Numbered from the stretch's first letter, positions 22,625-33,839 are shown. The stretch is 64,000 nt of DNA from Pseudoips prasinana (GCA_951640165.1 OX621247.1:34880001-34944000); one strand, 5' to 3'. Program-made: numbers and translations. The notes: generated by a model not told the origin, from the letters alone.

Positions 22625-23060
22625 ACTGGTCTGGACTGTTAGTCGACCTTGGAGTCGATAACATTTTTGTGTGATGAACATGGTTATTTGTTCTACGTCT
22701 GGGGCTCTACCGGCTAAGTCGCCGAACATTGATTTCTTAAATGGCGTTCAAATAAATAAAGGCTAAATGACTTGATCAATCTTTAAATCCGCTTTAACGT
22801 TGTCAATCGATTCCGAACCATTTATGACGTCAAATGTGCTCATGGACGCCGATTTAACGATTGATTAAGTCATTTTTAACCTTTATTTATTTGAACGCCA
22901 TTTAAGAAATCGATCTTCGGCGACTTAGCCGGTAGAGCCCCTGGGTGTAATTTATCTATCTATATATGTATTTCATCATTATCATAAGTATGATTATCAC
23001 TGGTCTGGCTCCCATAGTACAGAATCTACCTAGTTTGGGGTCAGATGGCAATGTGCTAAT
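22625..23060 (+). mobile_element. SINE family C, split by a MITE
   Basis: A decayed head and body (TTTTGTGTGATGAACATGG, CTACGTCTG) end at 22701, and the body resumes at 22941 (CTGGGTGTAATTTATC) through a tail (CCATAGTACAGAATCTACC). The MITE at 22702-22940 interrupts it. Confidence 0.65.
22702..22940. mobile_element. Near-palindromic MITE, GGGCTC termini, CTG target duplication
   Basis: Both ends read GGGCTCTACCGGCTAAGTCG inward, and the match continues for more than 80 bp with few differences, so the 239-bp element can fold into one long hairpin. It is flanked by CTG at 22699-22701 and 22941-22943. A 3-bp duplication and G-rich ends fit PIF/Harbinger-type MITEs, but no transposase is here to confirm. 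Confidence 0.8.
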
Positions 23061-23084
23061 TATTTCTTTATAGAAATAGATAAA

Positions 23085-23232
23085 TCTTTTTTAAATACAT
23101 ACTTATATAATTAATTACACAAAGACTCAGAACACACAGACATGTCTATGCACACAAATATCTGTCCTGGGAATCGAACCCACGACCTCCGGTGTGAAAA
23201 GCAAGCATTTGCCAACCACGCCAACAGGACCG
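23085..23232 (-). mobile_element. tRNA-headed SINE, family B (head and body)
   Basis: On the minus strand: GGTCCTGTTGGCGTGGTTGG, then TTCACACCGG and B box GGGTTCGATTCCC, then a body with ATGTCTGTGTGTTCTGAG. The tail is missing. Confidence 0.75.
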
Positions 23233-23234
23233 TC

Positions 23235-23340
23235 AAAATATGTTTATCAGTTGTCTGGTTGTCCAGGCTCTAGCTAGTTTGGGATCAGATGGCATTTTGT
23301 TAGTTTTCATAACTTATTTATTTATGTATAGAAATATATC
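23235..23340 (+). repeat. Shared SINE tail fragment
   Basis: Carries the B/C-type tail (CAGTTGTCTGGTTG, TAGTTTGGGATCAGATGG) without a head. Confidence 0.5.
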
Positions 23341-23350
23341 TATCTATCAG

Positions 23351-23593
23351 ACGGTCAGCGTAGCCTAGTTGGTAGTGCCCCTGCCTACGAAGCTGGTGGT
23401 CCTGGGTTCGAATCCCGGTAAGTGCAAATATTTGTGTGATGAGCACGAATATTTGTTTCTGAGTCATGGATGTTTTCTATGTATATAAGTATTTATCTAT
23501 CTATATAAGTACGTATATCGTCGCCTGGTACCCATAGTACAAGCTTTGCTTAGTTTGGGGCTAGGATGATCTGTGTGACATTGTCCCCAGATA
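23351..23593 (+). mobile_element. tRNA-headed SINE, family A
   Basis: Full-length copy with TAGCCTAGTTGGTAGTGCC and GGGTTCGAATCCC, ending TTGTCCCCAGATATTG. Confidence 0.87.
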
Positions 23594-23607
23594 TTGTCCC
23601 CAGATAT

Positions 23608-23831
23608 ATGTTGTCCCGACCTCTTAATAATATTCATACAAAATTTCAAGTAAATCCATGCAGTACTTTTTGAGTATTGACATACATACAGACAAACAGA
23701 CACACAGACAAAAATTCTAAAAACTATATTTTTGGCTTCGATATTGATTGTAGATCACGCATCAAGTATCTTTTTAAAAAAATATTCAATGTATAGTTTT
23801 GACTTTCCTACGATTTTATTATATGTATAGA
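23608..23831 (-). mobile_element. Helitron family H2, 3'-truncated
   Basis: Minus-strand 5' terminus A|TCTATACATATAATAAAATC at 23831; the copy stops at about 23608 beside the SINE. The left inverted arm begins inside it (23788). Confidence 0.7.
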
Positions 23832-24601
23832 TGTATAGAAATATATAAGTAGGTTTATCAGTCGTCTGGTTGCCATAGTCCAGACTCTGCTCAGTTTGGG
23901 ATCAGACAGCACTATGTTAGTTATCCCAACATATTTATTTATCTATAGAAATATATAAGTATGTTTATAAGTTGTATATTGCCATAGTACTGGCTCTGCC
24001 TAGTTTGTGATCAGATAGCAGTGTTTTAGTTGTGCCAACATATTTATTTATTAACTAGCTGTGCCCCGCGGTTTTACCCGCGGTAAACTTTATAAATTAT
24101 CACAGCTCCTCCCCCGTAGGTAATAGCGTGATAATATGTACCCTATATGGTGTCCCGACCTCTTAATAATATTCATACAAAATTTGAAGTAAATCCATGC
24201 AGTACTTTTTGAGTTTAGCCCGGACATACAAACAGACAAAAATTCTAAAAACTATATTTTTGGCTTCGGTATCTATTGTAGATCACGCTCCAAGTATCCT
24301 TTTAAAAAAGTATTCAATGTGCAGTTTTGAGTTTTCTACGAATTTATTATATGTATAGTTGAAAAAATTTAGGAAGAATGATCATTTGGATTACAAATCA
24401 TTAGGAAGAACAATTTGGGGTAAAAAAATTTTAGGTGAGCCAATATGGACCCATTAGTTGTCCCTACATATTCATTTATTTAAAGAAATATATGAATATG
24501 TTTATCAGTTGTCTAGGTGTCATAAACTAACCTCACTGATCACTTCCAGACCGGGAACCATTATACTTATCTATAACATGTATCATTTGCATACATGCAA
24601 T
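23788..24601. repeat. Left arm of an 814-bp inverted repeat
   Basis: The reverse complement matches 28080-28893 base for base, with only about three substitutions and no net indel by hand alignment. Inside are two SINE tail fragments, a complete Helitron H2 and a short 5S-like piece (about 24530-24560). The outer edge lies within a Helitron, not at a transposon end. Confidence 0.93.
24055..24360 (-). mobile_element. Helitron family H2, complete, in the left arm
   Basis: On the minus strand it starts near ACTATACATATAATAAATTC (24360) and ends GGGGCACAGCTAG (24055) after an A-loop hairpin CCGCGG...CCGCGG. Non-autonomous. Confidence 0.85.
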
Positions 24602-24859
24602 ATTTTACCCTGAGTGTATCAATATCCTAACGCCAGGTAGCCGAATCAACCGTAAAAGCAGCAATCAGAAAGTACGACTCGTAAACAAAAATATAAACAA
24701 ATTGATGGCGATTCGATAAATTATAACGAAATATCGACGTTTAGCGGTGAATCGTAAACATGTTTTATTGCGACTACAGGCCGTAAATTGACGCTCCAAT
24801 ATTCGATCTGAGATAAATTGGTGACAAGTTTTATTTGCAGTTGACAACGTATTTCATGA

Positions 24860-24985
24860 TGTCTGTATCATGCCGAAATTTTGCCGTGGAGGCTAATCTT
24901 AATGGAGATCAGTCATCTGCGTGAGATATATTATACTCACAAGGGTGTGCGCTAACACAGGTGTACTCTCTATGCCCTCGCTCTT
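24860..24985 (-). mobile_element. SINE family E 3' body fragment
   Basis: Contains GCCGAAATTTTGCCGTGG, CTTAATGGAGATCAG and GTGTGCGCTAACACAGGTG, the reverse complement of the body end seen at 39170-39290. Confidence 0.55.
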
Positions 24986-25111
24986 ATTGGATGCGCTAGC
25001 CAACGCTCCTGAAACTTATGTATATGTAATCATATCATAATCAGCCCACCATTTCCGTATCATTACAAACAAACAAAATAAATCAGAAGAAATCGCAGTC
25101 GAAGTCAATTC

Positions 25112-25195
25112 TTTACTGGCCTGTTAGTCTAGTGGTAAATGATCCGGACTGCTAAACCAGATGTCGTGGGTTCGATCCCCACCGAGGACAACTTT
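25112..25195 (+). mobile_element. SINE family C head (tRNA-like)
   Basis: GGCCTGTTAGTCTAGTGGT, then B box GGGTTCGATCCCC. Only the head is clear. It is similar enough to a tRNA to be mistaken for a gene, but it matches the SINE copies. Confidence 0.65.
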
Positions 25196-25249
25196 TGTAT
25201 TACGAAAACCACTCATACTGCCTACGCAATAAAAATGGTGTAGTAGTAA

Positions 25250-25475
25250 AAGTCATCATCATCATAACTTCTGTAAGTCCACAGCTGGACAAAAGCCTCT
25301 CCCAAGAATCATCTTGGGGGGATATGCCATAATCGCCACGCTTGGCAGATAGGTTACTATACTCAGAAAGAAGCTGCTGTCCGCCCTCTAGTAGATAGTC
25401 CCTCGGTCGAGCTCTACGCAGGCAATGATGAGGTGATGATATGCTGATATTATCCGCCGTCACCACACAGTAAAG
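25250..25475. repeat. Retroposon 3' tail, family G2
   Basis: CATCATCATCATAAC start, GTCCACAGCTGGACAAAAGC, TTGGGGGGATATGCCATAAT and an end CGTCACCACACAG. It matches 39350-39605. The CATCAT end suggests an RTE-like 3' microsatellite read in reverse. Confidence 0.6.
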
Positions 25476-25479
25476 AAAC

Positions 25480-26810
25480 AAAAGTATATTCACCTATTGG
25501 CTCCCTTCCATAAAAGTTTAACACCTATTAGTATGAAAGCAAGTGGAAGTTCTACCTAGATTATGTACCAAAATCTTTGAAGATTCAAGTAATAAAATAA
25601 ATACCCATATTATTTCAGTCGAACGCGCTTTACGTGACGCGCGTGCGAATGCCTCCACAAGAACTCTTATCTGATGTTCCAACTCCGTTAACTTTAGGGG
25701 TCAGCCAATTGAAGGTTCAAATATTATGATGAAGAGAAAACTTTCTAGAGATATGGAAGATGTTATCGATGCAATTTATTGCAAATGGAGTGTGAGTCGT
25801 GGGTGATGAATGAGACGACTCATTTTGAAATTGCATTCCATATATAAATTTTCTGTTTACGTTTAGATAACGAGAATTAAAATCGTTTTTTTTTTTTTGC
25901 CGTGTTGTTGTTTGTCTAGAAAGAATAATGTGCTTTGTATTTTTTAAATAAATAATCATAATAAAAGTATTTAGGTTTAGACACTCCCGAGACTAAGTTT
26001 AATTTTTCTTTTTATTGGATATTTTTTCCGAAAATATATATTGTGATTAAGATCCCGTTCTCATATTCGATTTTAACTAAATCTAAATTATATCATATTT
26101 TTAATCTGAAATTATTATGTTTTCGCTCCCCGTCACATACATTGATGGATAGCAGTAGGGCTCCGTTTTACCCTTAATATATTAAACCCTAAAACGATAC
26201 GTAAATAAAATATTGTACTCGTATGTTTTTATTTATACTGATTTGATTCATAACTAACATAAATACTGATATTTATTTTCCATCCCCTCCGACACTTTAA
26301 CTAAGTATATTCTCTTGTAGCGACATAATACATCACTCGCGGTTGTCGAAAAAATGGCGGATTCAGAATTCTTTTTTCAAACTTTTACTTCATTTGCCGA
26401 TTATTATTCAGAGCGCGAGGACGTGTGCGGTGCGGTATCACGTGTACCAATAGTTCTTATTGATTTGGCACGGGTAACATGAGTCAGAAAATATTTAATG
26501 TGACCTTTTTGGCTATATAGTATTTCAGTAGGTATTTTATATCCTTTTTTTGTGAACTTATTATGATAACTTGTATTTTATGAAAATACCGTTTACTATA
26601 CATATGAGTAACTAGCGATTCGCCCCAACTTCGCACGGATAGATATGTAGAAAGATAATTTGTCTGTTTTGAATAAAAAATGTCAGGATGTTTGCATTTC
26701 TGAGATCAAGACGTATGATTATGTTTAAAAATCAATATTTATGTTCGCTTATTAATATTTTAATTGATAATTGTAATAATTTTCTTCAATAGTAGTGATG
26801 ACTTAGCCCA
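25480..26810. other. No recognisable feature
   Basis: AT-rich; nothing named. A short poly(T) run lies near 25886-25897. Confidence 0.35.
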
Positions 26811-26814
26811 AAGA

Positions 26815-27085
26815 TTTGCCAAACAGAAGTGGCAGTGGACGGGGCACATAGTTCGTAGAACCGATGGCCGCTGATGCAGAAAGATTCTCGATTGGCACTT
26901 CGCACCGGAAGATGCAGCGTGGGCAGATGCGTGGGCAGCCCCCTACAAGTTAGACCGACCATCTTGCAAGGGTCGCGGGAAGCCGCTGGATGCGGGCTGC
27001 ACCAGACCGGCCATTATGGAAATGCTTGGGGGAGGCCTTTGTCCGGCAGTGCATGTCTTTCGGCTGATATGATGATGACTGTAAC
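26815..27085 (+). pseudogene. RTE-like retrotransposon 3' end
   Basis: The plus strand, with frame changes, reads FAKQKWQWTGHIVRRTDG, then GSRWMRAAP and GEAFV-type sequence, and ends in GATATGATGATGAC. This is the C-terminal tail plus TGATGA end common to moth RTE-type elements; the related copies are 55915-56057, 57716-57925 (minus) and 61840-62885. Disabled and 5'-truncated. Confidence 0.75.
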
Positions 27086-27384
27086 TGGTGATCTACCGTT
27101 ATAATTAAATTAAACAAAAAAAAATTGGGCTCTAAGAAGTATGTGTGGTGTGACTTTGAGAGACAAAATATGAAATACTGACGTAAGAGAGCGTTGTGGT
27201 GTGAAAGATGGTGTAGCCACAAAGATTGAATACAGCTACTTTCATACCACAAAACAGTAAGTATTGCAACATGATGACAAAAATCATACCTTCTAAAATT
27301 ATACTAAATCACCAAAAAAATTTAGCATAAGTGCAATCAACAAGAGCATACAAACTCAACACTATGCTAAATTTCGTAATGCCT

Positions 27385-28005
27385 ATGTCAAAGTCAAAGT
27401 CAAAAATTCTTTATTCCGTAAAAATTTAACATTTATGTGAAATCGTCATATTTCTTTTTACCCTACCGTGCAGTGCATGACGTGGCAGCTACTGAGAAAC
27501 ACTGCCAGAAAACTCAGTAGGAATCATTTTTTTAAATAAAATATACTTAAGATTAATTACAATCATATGTGTTGACTCAGAACAACTCAATCCCAAGCAC
27601 TTTTATCACTTAAATAATCAGAAATATTGTAATGCTACACAATTTGGCTTTAATAATTCTTTTAAACTTATTCGTAGACAATTCTCTAATATCATTGGGA
27701 AGTTTGTTATAGAATCTTTACTTATTTTGTGGAGACGGGTAGTATGCAATACGAGATTATTCTTATATCTAGTATATGTACATTATGTGTATCGCTCCTT
27801 TTACAGAAGGATCGGTATTTTTATGCACATATAGTAAGTTTTCATATATATACTGAGATGGTACAGTTAGAATGATAACCTCTTTGAACTTTTCTCTTAG
27901 AGACACTCTCGGGCCAAGATTATAGATAGCTGTTACAGCTCTTTTTTGCAATATAAATATGATATAGATAAGAATTCCAAAGGACATTACACATTACGGA
28001 TTTAT
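27385..28005 (-). pseudogene. Jockey/CR1-like RT C-terminus and 3' UTR
   Basis: The minus-strand frame 27987-27769 gives FILQKRAVTAIYNLG and ILTVPSQYIYENLLYV, the thumb/C-terminal region also seen at 49500-49620 in the better copy (LQKRAVRAIYGLG, ILTVPSEYIYQN). The 3' UTR to about 27385 has GTGCAGTGCATGACGTGGCA and CACTGCCAGAAAACTCAGTA, repeated at 57255-57420. No catalytic motif remains. Confidence 0.75.
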
Positions 28006-28079
28006 ATTCGAGAAGGAAAGTAAAGTCTTCAATAGTTTTAAAACTTGATTTATTTCGGAGCACACACACGTCTTAATAC

Positions 28080-28893
28080 ATTGCATGTATGCAAATGATA
28101 CATGTTATAGATAAGTATAATGGTTCCCGGTCTGGAAGTGATCAGTGAGGTTAGTTTATGACACCTAGACAACTGATAAACATATTCATATATTTCTTTA
28201 AATAAATGAATATGTAGGGACAACTAATGGGTCCATATTGGCTCACCTAAAATTTTTTTACCCCAAATTGTTCTTCCTAATGATTTGTAATCCAAATGAT
28301 CATTCTTCCTAATTTTTTTCAACTATACATATAATAAATTCGTAGAAAACTCAAAACTGCACATTGAATACTTTTTTAAAAGGATACTTGGAGCGTGATC
28401 TACAATAGATACCGAAGCCAAAAATATAGTTTTTAGAATTTTTGTCTGTTTGTATGTCCGGGCTAAACTCAAAAAGTACTGCATGGATTTACTTCAAATT
28501 TTGTATGAATATTATTAAGAGGTCGGGACACCATATAGGGTACATATTATCACGCTATTGCCTACGGGGGAGGAGCTGTGATAATTTATAAAGTTTACCG
28601 CGGGTAAAACCGCGGGGCACAGCTAGTTAATAAATAAATATGTTGGCACAACTAAAACACTGCTATCTGATCACAAACTAGGCAGAGCCAGTACTATGGC
28701 AATATACAACTTATAAACATACTTATATATTTCTATAGATAAATAAATATGTTGGGATAACTAACATAGTGCTGTCTGATCCCAAACTGAGCAGAGTCTG
28801 GACTATGGCAACCAGACGACTGGTAAACCTACTTATATATTTCTATACATCTATACATATAATAAAATCGTAGGAAAGTCAAAACTATACATT
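28080..28893. repeat. Right arm of the 814-bp inverted repeat
   Basis: Reverse complement of 23788-24601, the same 814 bp long. Its outer edge (28893) cuts into the start of a second Helitron H2 (28850 onward), beyond which the sequences diverge. Confidence 0.93.
28320..28626 (+). mobile_element. Helitron family H2, complete, in the right arm
   Basis: Mirror copy of 24055-24360, ending GGGGCACAGCTAG before T with a CCGCGG-loop-CCGCGG hairpin. Confidence 0.85.
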
Positions 28894-28922
28894 TAAGTTC
28901 CGCCATTACTCCTTTTAAATCT

Positions 28923-28925
<3 letters not shown>

Positions 28926-29013
<88 letters not shown>
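28926..29013. repeat. (AT)44 microsatellite
   Basis: An uninterrupted AT dinucleotide run of 88 bp, just outside the right inverted arm. Confidence 0.97.
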
Positions 29014-29016
<3 letters not shown>

Positions 29017-29361
29017 AATTATGACATTATATTTTATGTGTAAGTATCATTAGTAAAACTTTCTAACGTTGCTCTAGTTAGTGAAAATGGTTTGTTATTC
29101 AATCCTTTTCCTTAATCCAAACTAGTGGAATCAGCGCCTTAAAGTTCCGTCTTTTATTCTCGATTCAAAGAGTTTCCACTGGATGTTTCAGGGCGCTGTG
29201 GTTTACTAGGTCGTGGTTTAAATGACTGGTAAAAGGATTGCACAGTTCCCATAAACTGCAGAACGAGCTGAAGCTTTCTTTCTTTATCACTTAGATAGAA
29301 ATGGACATCATAATGTTAACTGGATCTTGGTTCAGATTATTAACAGAAAATAAAATAAAAA

Positions 29362-29773
29362 AAAAGGTTTTTATTCACATAGACTTTAAAAAAATGCTTG
29401 TAAATAGTCAGAATATGTTCATCGTAATATATAATTAATTTATAATTATTTCTAGGTACATATAGATATTTAGGTACACGGATTGTAGGAAATAATTTAC
29501 AATAAGATTTATTTTATGACAGTAACAATATTTAGCTAACTTAAATTAAGTTATTGTCAAGGATCATGTGTAAGTTATTTATCTAAATTTTAAATTTTAG
29601 CTATATTTTTACTACATATTATCTGAATGGTTCTGTCTAAATTAAGGTACGAATTAAATGTTATTATTATGGCAGACCTTGTGTTTATAATGACGGTCGC
29701 GCTTTAATGCTACCACCGAATCCAATGCGCCCCAACTGAGAAGACCCAGCGAAACAAACTCAGCGAAAGGAAA
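29362..29773 (-). mobile_element. Family NLR-3U 3' UTR copy, 5'-truncated
   Basis: On the minus strand: CAAACTCAG...GGTCGCGCTTTAATG-type blocks, ATATTTAGGTACACG and a 3' end AAAGTCTATGTGAATAAAAA at 29362. No coding part. Confidence 0.75.
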
Positions 29774-29789
29774 ATCAAATATAGGTACG

Positions 29790-30300
29790 TTTTAAAAATA
29801 ACTTGAGGCTGATTCAGTGACCCAATCAGCTCTCTGACATACAGATATGTAACACCACCCAATCTTTGACTTTGGGAGAGTTTGAGAGTTAACTGACGTG
29901 ACGATGGTTAGTGACAGTGACCAATCTTTGTATCAAGCAATACGCACGTGGATTTTTAAAAAGATTGCAGAGATAAATTAATACGCGACCACACGTTTCG
30001 ACGCGGCACTTACTACAGACAGCTCTGCGACAACCGCTTAGGGTCTTGTCGATGTGCATGTTTGTGTGAGTGTGCCGTTTCGACCGTTTGTAGGCAGTTT
30101 CCGTACTGTCTATTTTTATACTGAGGCACAACTATGAATCGGTCGTTTGTGTTTGAACTCGGCTTCATCAAAACGGGAGCTTTCGTATTTTAACCGCCCT
30201 GCTGATTAATAAAACAAATATGTTTTAATAAAATAAAAATAAGTATCTAAAACATTAAAACTTACAACCCTATAACTTCAATAGAGCGTAGGTTATTATA
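29790..30300. other. No recognisable feature
   Basis: No gene or named repeat. Confidence 0.35.
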
Positions 30301-30465
30301 ATAATAATATGTTTATTCACATCTCACAAGGAATTTAAAAGTAAAAATATCTAGTTAACAATTTTCGTTGCTATAAATCGGTCCTTGTGAGAGTCTGGAG
30401 TCTGAACTAGGTCGAGACCTGTACTACAGAACTCCAGGCTCTCGCCGGAAAATCTAAACAGTTTA
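30300..30465 (-). repeat. Short retroposon 3' end
   Basis: On the minus strand: CCGGCGAGAGCCTGGAGTTC, then GACCTAGTTCAGACTCCAG and an AATAAACATATTATTATT end. This looks like a 5'-truncated non-LTR 3' UTR; family unknown. Confidence 0.45.
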
Positions 30466-30489
30466 TTCTATGACATAAAACTAATATAG

Positions 30490-30590
30490 GTTATTGTGTG
30501 AGTGTGTGAGTGCGTGTTCATGTGTGTGTATGTGTGTGTGTGTGTGGATGTGTGTGTGTGCGTGTGTGTGTATATGAGAGTAAGATCACG
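30490..30590. repeat. (TG)n microsatellite
   Basis: Interrupted GTGTGTG runs with GTGA/GTAT variants. Confidence 0.85.
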
Positions 30591-30599
30591 TAAATAAAT

Positions 30600-31279
30600 A
30601 AATAAATAAAAATAAAATAAATAAAAAAGGTTTTTATTCACGTAGACTTTAAAAAAGCGCTTGTAAATAGTCAGAACATGTTTGTAGTAATATAGTTGTA
30701 TACATTAGATATTATTTCTAGTAACATAGATATTTAGGTACATATTATATGAAAACATTTATAAAATTTATTTTATTACAACAATGATATTTAGCTAGCT
30801 CGTATCAAGTTATTGTCAAGAGATTATGTTTAATTATCTAGTTTAAGTCTAATATTTTTACTACATATTGTCAATGGTTCTGTCTATATTAAAGGTATTA
30901 TTATTATGACGGACCTTGTGTTAATAACGACGGTCGCGCTTTAATGCTACCACCGGATCCAATGCGCCCCAACTGAGAAGACCCAGCGAAACAAACTCAG
31001 TGGGTTCATCTACTACCGGTTTCAACACGACCCACTTGAGACGGTCCGGCGAAACATACTCAAGCGGGCATGAACACGGGATTTGGTCCAATTAGAGTAA
31101 TTATTTAGTAGGCAAACACAATATATGCTCGATCGGTTGTCTGAATGCTTATTATTTTAGATTATATTTAGGTATACAAAAGAAAAACTTCGAAACAATA
31201 ACATTATTCATTTTGAGACAGAGTCAATAATTTTAAATTCAGTATATGATAGCAATCATTTACAGATAGTTCACGTAAC
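30600..31279 (-). mobile_element. Family NLR-3U 3' UTR copy joined to ORF1/endonuclease start
   Basis: The minus strand from 31279 down to 30600 is nearly identical to 49958-50640 (GTGTTACGTGAACTATCTGT, ACCGGTAGTAGATGAACCCA, ending AAAAACCTTTTTTATTTATT). Immediately upstream at 31280-31850, on the same strand, is ORF1/endonuclease-start sequence, with no RT between. Confidence 0.85.
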
Positions 31280-31850
31280 ACATTTATATAAAACAATTGA
31301 ACAAAGGATATCTATTTCATATTTTTCATTAAAAAGTTCTATGTCTAGAATTTTGCTAGAGAAGCGGTTTATATTTTGATGTGATAGAATTAGAAAGTTA
31401 TCACACTTCTCTATTGTCATGCTTACATGTTTAAACTACTAACTAAATTGATTTTAATAACATTACTAAAAGATGGTATAAAAAGTGACTTCATCATACT
31501 ACTTATGACTGAGTTAATATGTGCCGCTACTAAAGTTGCAAGTATGTTCAAAAATTTTCTTGAGACAGTAACTGTACTCATGGGTACCCTACAAGAATCT
31601 ATAAAACTATTTGTGTCCAAAAATATAAATTTATTACTATAATGGCTAACCAAAAACTGTAGGTGCATATTTAGCTTGTGGATATAATTATTTGTACTAT
31701 CAGGCACATTGGACATATAGGGGAAGGCACACAATATTATCTTATTACAGTCTAATTCTAACATCTTAGTGAAACTATCTGTAATGTCTTTTTTCTTTAA
31801 GTTCTTACAATTTCCTACCATTAGAGTTATACATGATTTGGCACTGTGTT
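31280..31850 (-). pseudogene. ORF1 with esterase-like domain, then endonuclease start (internal-deletion copy)
   Basis: The minus-strand frame 31821-31423 gives about 132 residues: VGNCKNLKKKDITDSFTKML, ILCAFPYMSNVPDSTNNYI and FIFLDTNSFID. This resembles the C-terminal half of the SGNH/esterase-like domain found in ORF1 of some CR1-group elements (the IxxxxPxRxD...N..I...N block), here with FPYMSN in place of the usual PxRxD. After a frame break the next stretch reads FLILSHQNINRFSSKILDIE, which fits the first strand of an APE endonuclease (LxxxHxNINxxxxKxxxLE). The sequence then jumps at about 31280 directly into the 3' UTR, so nearly all of ORF2 is missing. Confidence 0.6.
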
Positions 31851-31904
31851 TATTCTGAATTAATCCTGTAAATTTAATAAGTTATGATACTAATTTATTT
31901 TTAG

Positions 31905-33008
31905 TTGTATTTAATAATATTTATGAGGTTTTCGGTATCATCATATGATAGTTTTAGAAGCCAGTTGATGACTTTTCTTTTGGCTTTTTCTTTTTTGTCC
32001 GGGTTTATACAAAGTTGCTTATTTGCTTTATTGTACAGAAATGGGCCAAGGAAACCATAAAATCTCTGAGCAAATGATGTACGATACTGATGGCTATGGC
32101 GATAATATTGTAGGATTTTCGTTTAGTTAAATCCTTACTGTCAAATGTTAGTTCATTATGCTGTCTCATAACAATGCTGAGGATGATACTTGTCGTATGG
32201 TTAAGATTTCACAGTTAAGATACAATAATTTAGTTGGATATAAGAAGGGTTTGAATGTAGACACTTTCAGCAATGCTCTTTGAGCTATTTCTATCGGTCT
32301 TAGTGTAGTTTTTGGGGATCCTCCCCAAACCAAAATACCATATGTGCAAATTGATTGGCACAAAGCACAATAAGTCATTTTTAAGAGTTTTGGATCAAGA
32401 ACATGACGAAGTTTTTTGAAAATAACCAGAAGCTTACGTACTCGACCACTTAAAGATGTTATATGTTTTTTAAAAGTTAGATTGCTGTCTATTTCGATGC
32501 CAAGGTATTTTAAATTAGATGTTTGTTGTAATGCCATGCATGTACAAGGTCCATTATTTGAGTCCGAGCACGAGTGCGCAATCAGTGAGAGGTCCTTTGG
32601 TGGGTCTAGATTACGAATAGAGAAACACATAAATTTTGTTTTACTTATGTTCAGAGATAAGAGGTTACTATGCAAAAGAGCTGTCACAGTATTGAGACCA
32701 TTTTGGGCAGCATCGTAGGTTTCACTTCAGGTATCTCCAGTGAAGATAATGGCAGTATCATCTGCATACGCGACTATATGGCCCTGATTGAGTGATGTTA
32801 AACAGAGATCGTTTATATATACGAGAAAAAGAGTAGCGCCTCAGATGCTTCCCTGGGGAACACCGTAAGATAAAGACAGTTCGGAACTTTTGTATGGTCC
32901 AATAGCTACTATTTGAGATCGATTAGTCAAGTAACTTTTAAAAAGCTGGAGTTGAGTGCCTCTTATGCCAATTTCATGAAGTTTGTCTAATAAGATGTAT
33001 TTATTATT
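31905..33008 (-). pseudogene. Non-LTR reverse transcriptase (palm to C-terminus), disabled
   Basis: On the minus strand from about 33008: LDKLHEIGIRG, motif B YGVPQGSI followed by TGA (premature stop, near 32850), VYINDLCLTSLNQGH, motif C HIVAYADDTAI (near 32760), then after a break the thumb frame 32687-32166 (LLSLNISKTKFMCFS, LKYLGIEIDSNLTFKK, LVWGG). The C-terminal tail FAQRFYGFLGPFLYNKAN is read in another frame to about 31905. Motif A and everything upstream are absent. Known role of the family: RNA-templated DNA synthesis primed at the target. This family differs from the 48-50 kb copy (YADDTAI versus FADDTSL). The element is dead from stops, frameshifts and truncation. Confidence 0.85.
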
Positions 33009-33470
33009 TCATCAATCAGCCTTAATTACCTTACTGCCCATGTTTATACTGTGGTTGTACTGAGTCTGGATATGCTTTGGATGTTGTATAATAAGGACTA
33101 ATCTATAAAGAATAAATACATCTTTTATATTTCTTAGGAATATTCGTGTTAAATCATATTGTCTACGGTACTTAACAATGCCACAGTTAGAAATATTCCC
33201 GGTTACAGTCAACCAACAATACTAACAATACTTACGTGACCTGACAACAAAACAACGGGGTCAAAGAAATAAATATTAATAAGAATAAAAATAATTCATA
33301 AACACATAGCACGTACAACAAATAAATTGGGCATTAATCTAAAACTATCCAACTTATTGCAGAAACGGGCCAAATGGGTGCATCGTGAAATATGAACACA
33401 TTACTCTGATTTCTAAATGTACCACTGCCAAGGTTCTGATTTTGTTATGAATTAAAGCTTTATTTGTTTA

Positions 33471-33723
33471 CTAGCAGTGCCCGCGGACTTCGATCCGCGT
33501 TATAAATATTCCCTGCCCGTTTGTCCCGCAAATTAGATTACATTATTGAAGTTTAAGTAAAAATGCGTTATTAATTTTGAAATTTCTATAGCCTATGACA
33601 CTCCAAAATAACGTAGCTTTCTATCGGTGAAATAATTTTGAAAATCGCTTCAGTAGATCCATAGATTACCCCTTACAACGTCACTAACGTACAAACGTTA
33701 CGTCTTTATAATATTAGTATAGA
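33471..33723 (-). mobile_element. Helitron (Lep1-like)
   Basis: On the minus strand A|TCTATACTAATATTATAAAG ... ending GGGCACTGCTAG|T (33471), with a GCGGATCGAAGTCCGC hairpin near the 3' end. Confidence 0.8.
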
Positions 33724-33839
33724 TTATTTTGGATTTGTTTTATCAGCGTCAAACTACTGTAGTTTTACATAAACTTTGAATTCACTTTCTCTCAAGACAA
33801 CGCTAATTTAGAAATCTATTCGGTATTTCCGTGAGATTC

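Larger units (their letters stand above)
24602..28079. other. 3.48-kb spacer between inverted arms
   Basis: Ordinary repeat-rich DNA with no transposase: SINE E body debris (24860-24980), SINE C head (25112-25195), a G2 retroposon tail (25250-25475), unassigned AT-rich sequence, an RTE 3' end (26815-27085) and a Jockey-like 3' end (27385-28005). A transposon explanation for the arms therefore lacks a coding partner. Confidence 0.7.

Noticed and set aside
28100..28893. The 814-bp inverted arms read as terminal repeats of one large DNA transposon
   Set aside because: No transposase in the spacer, no target duplication at the outer edges, and the edges cut through Helitrons.
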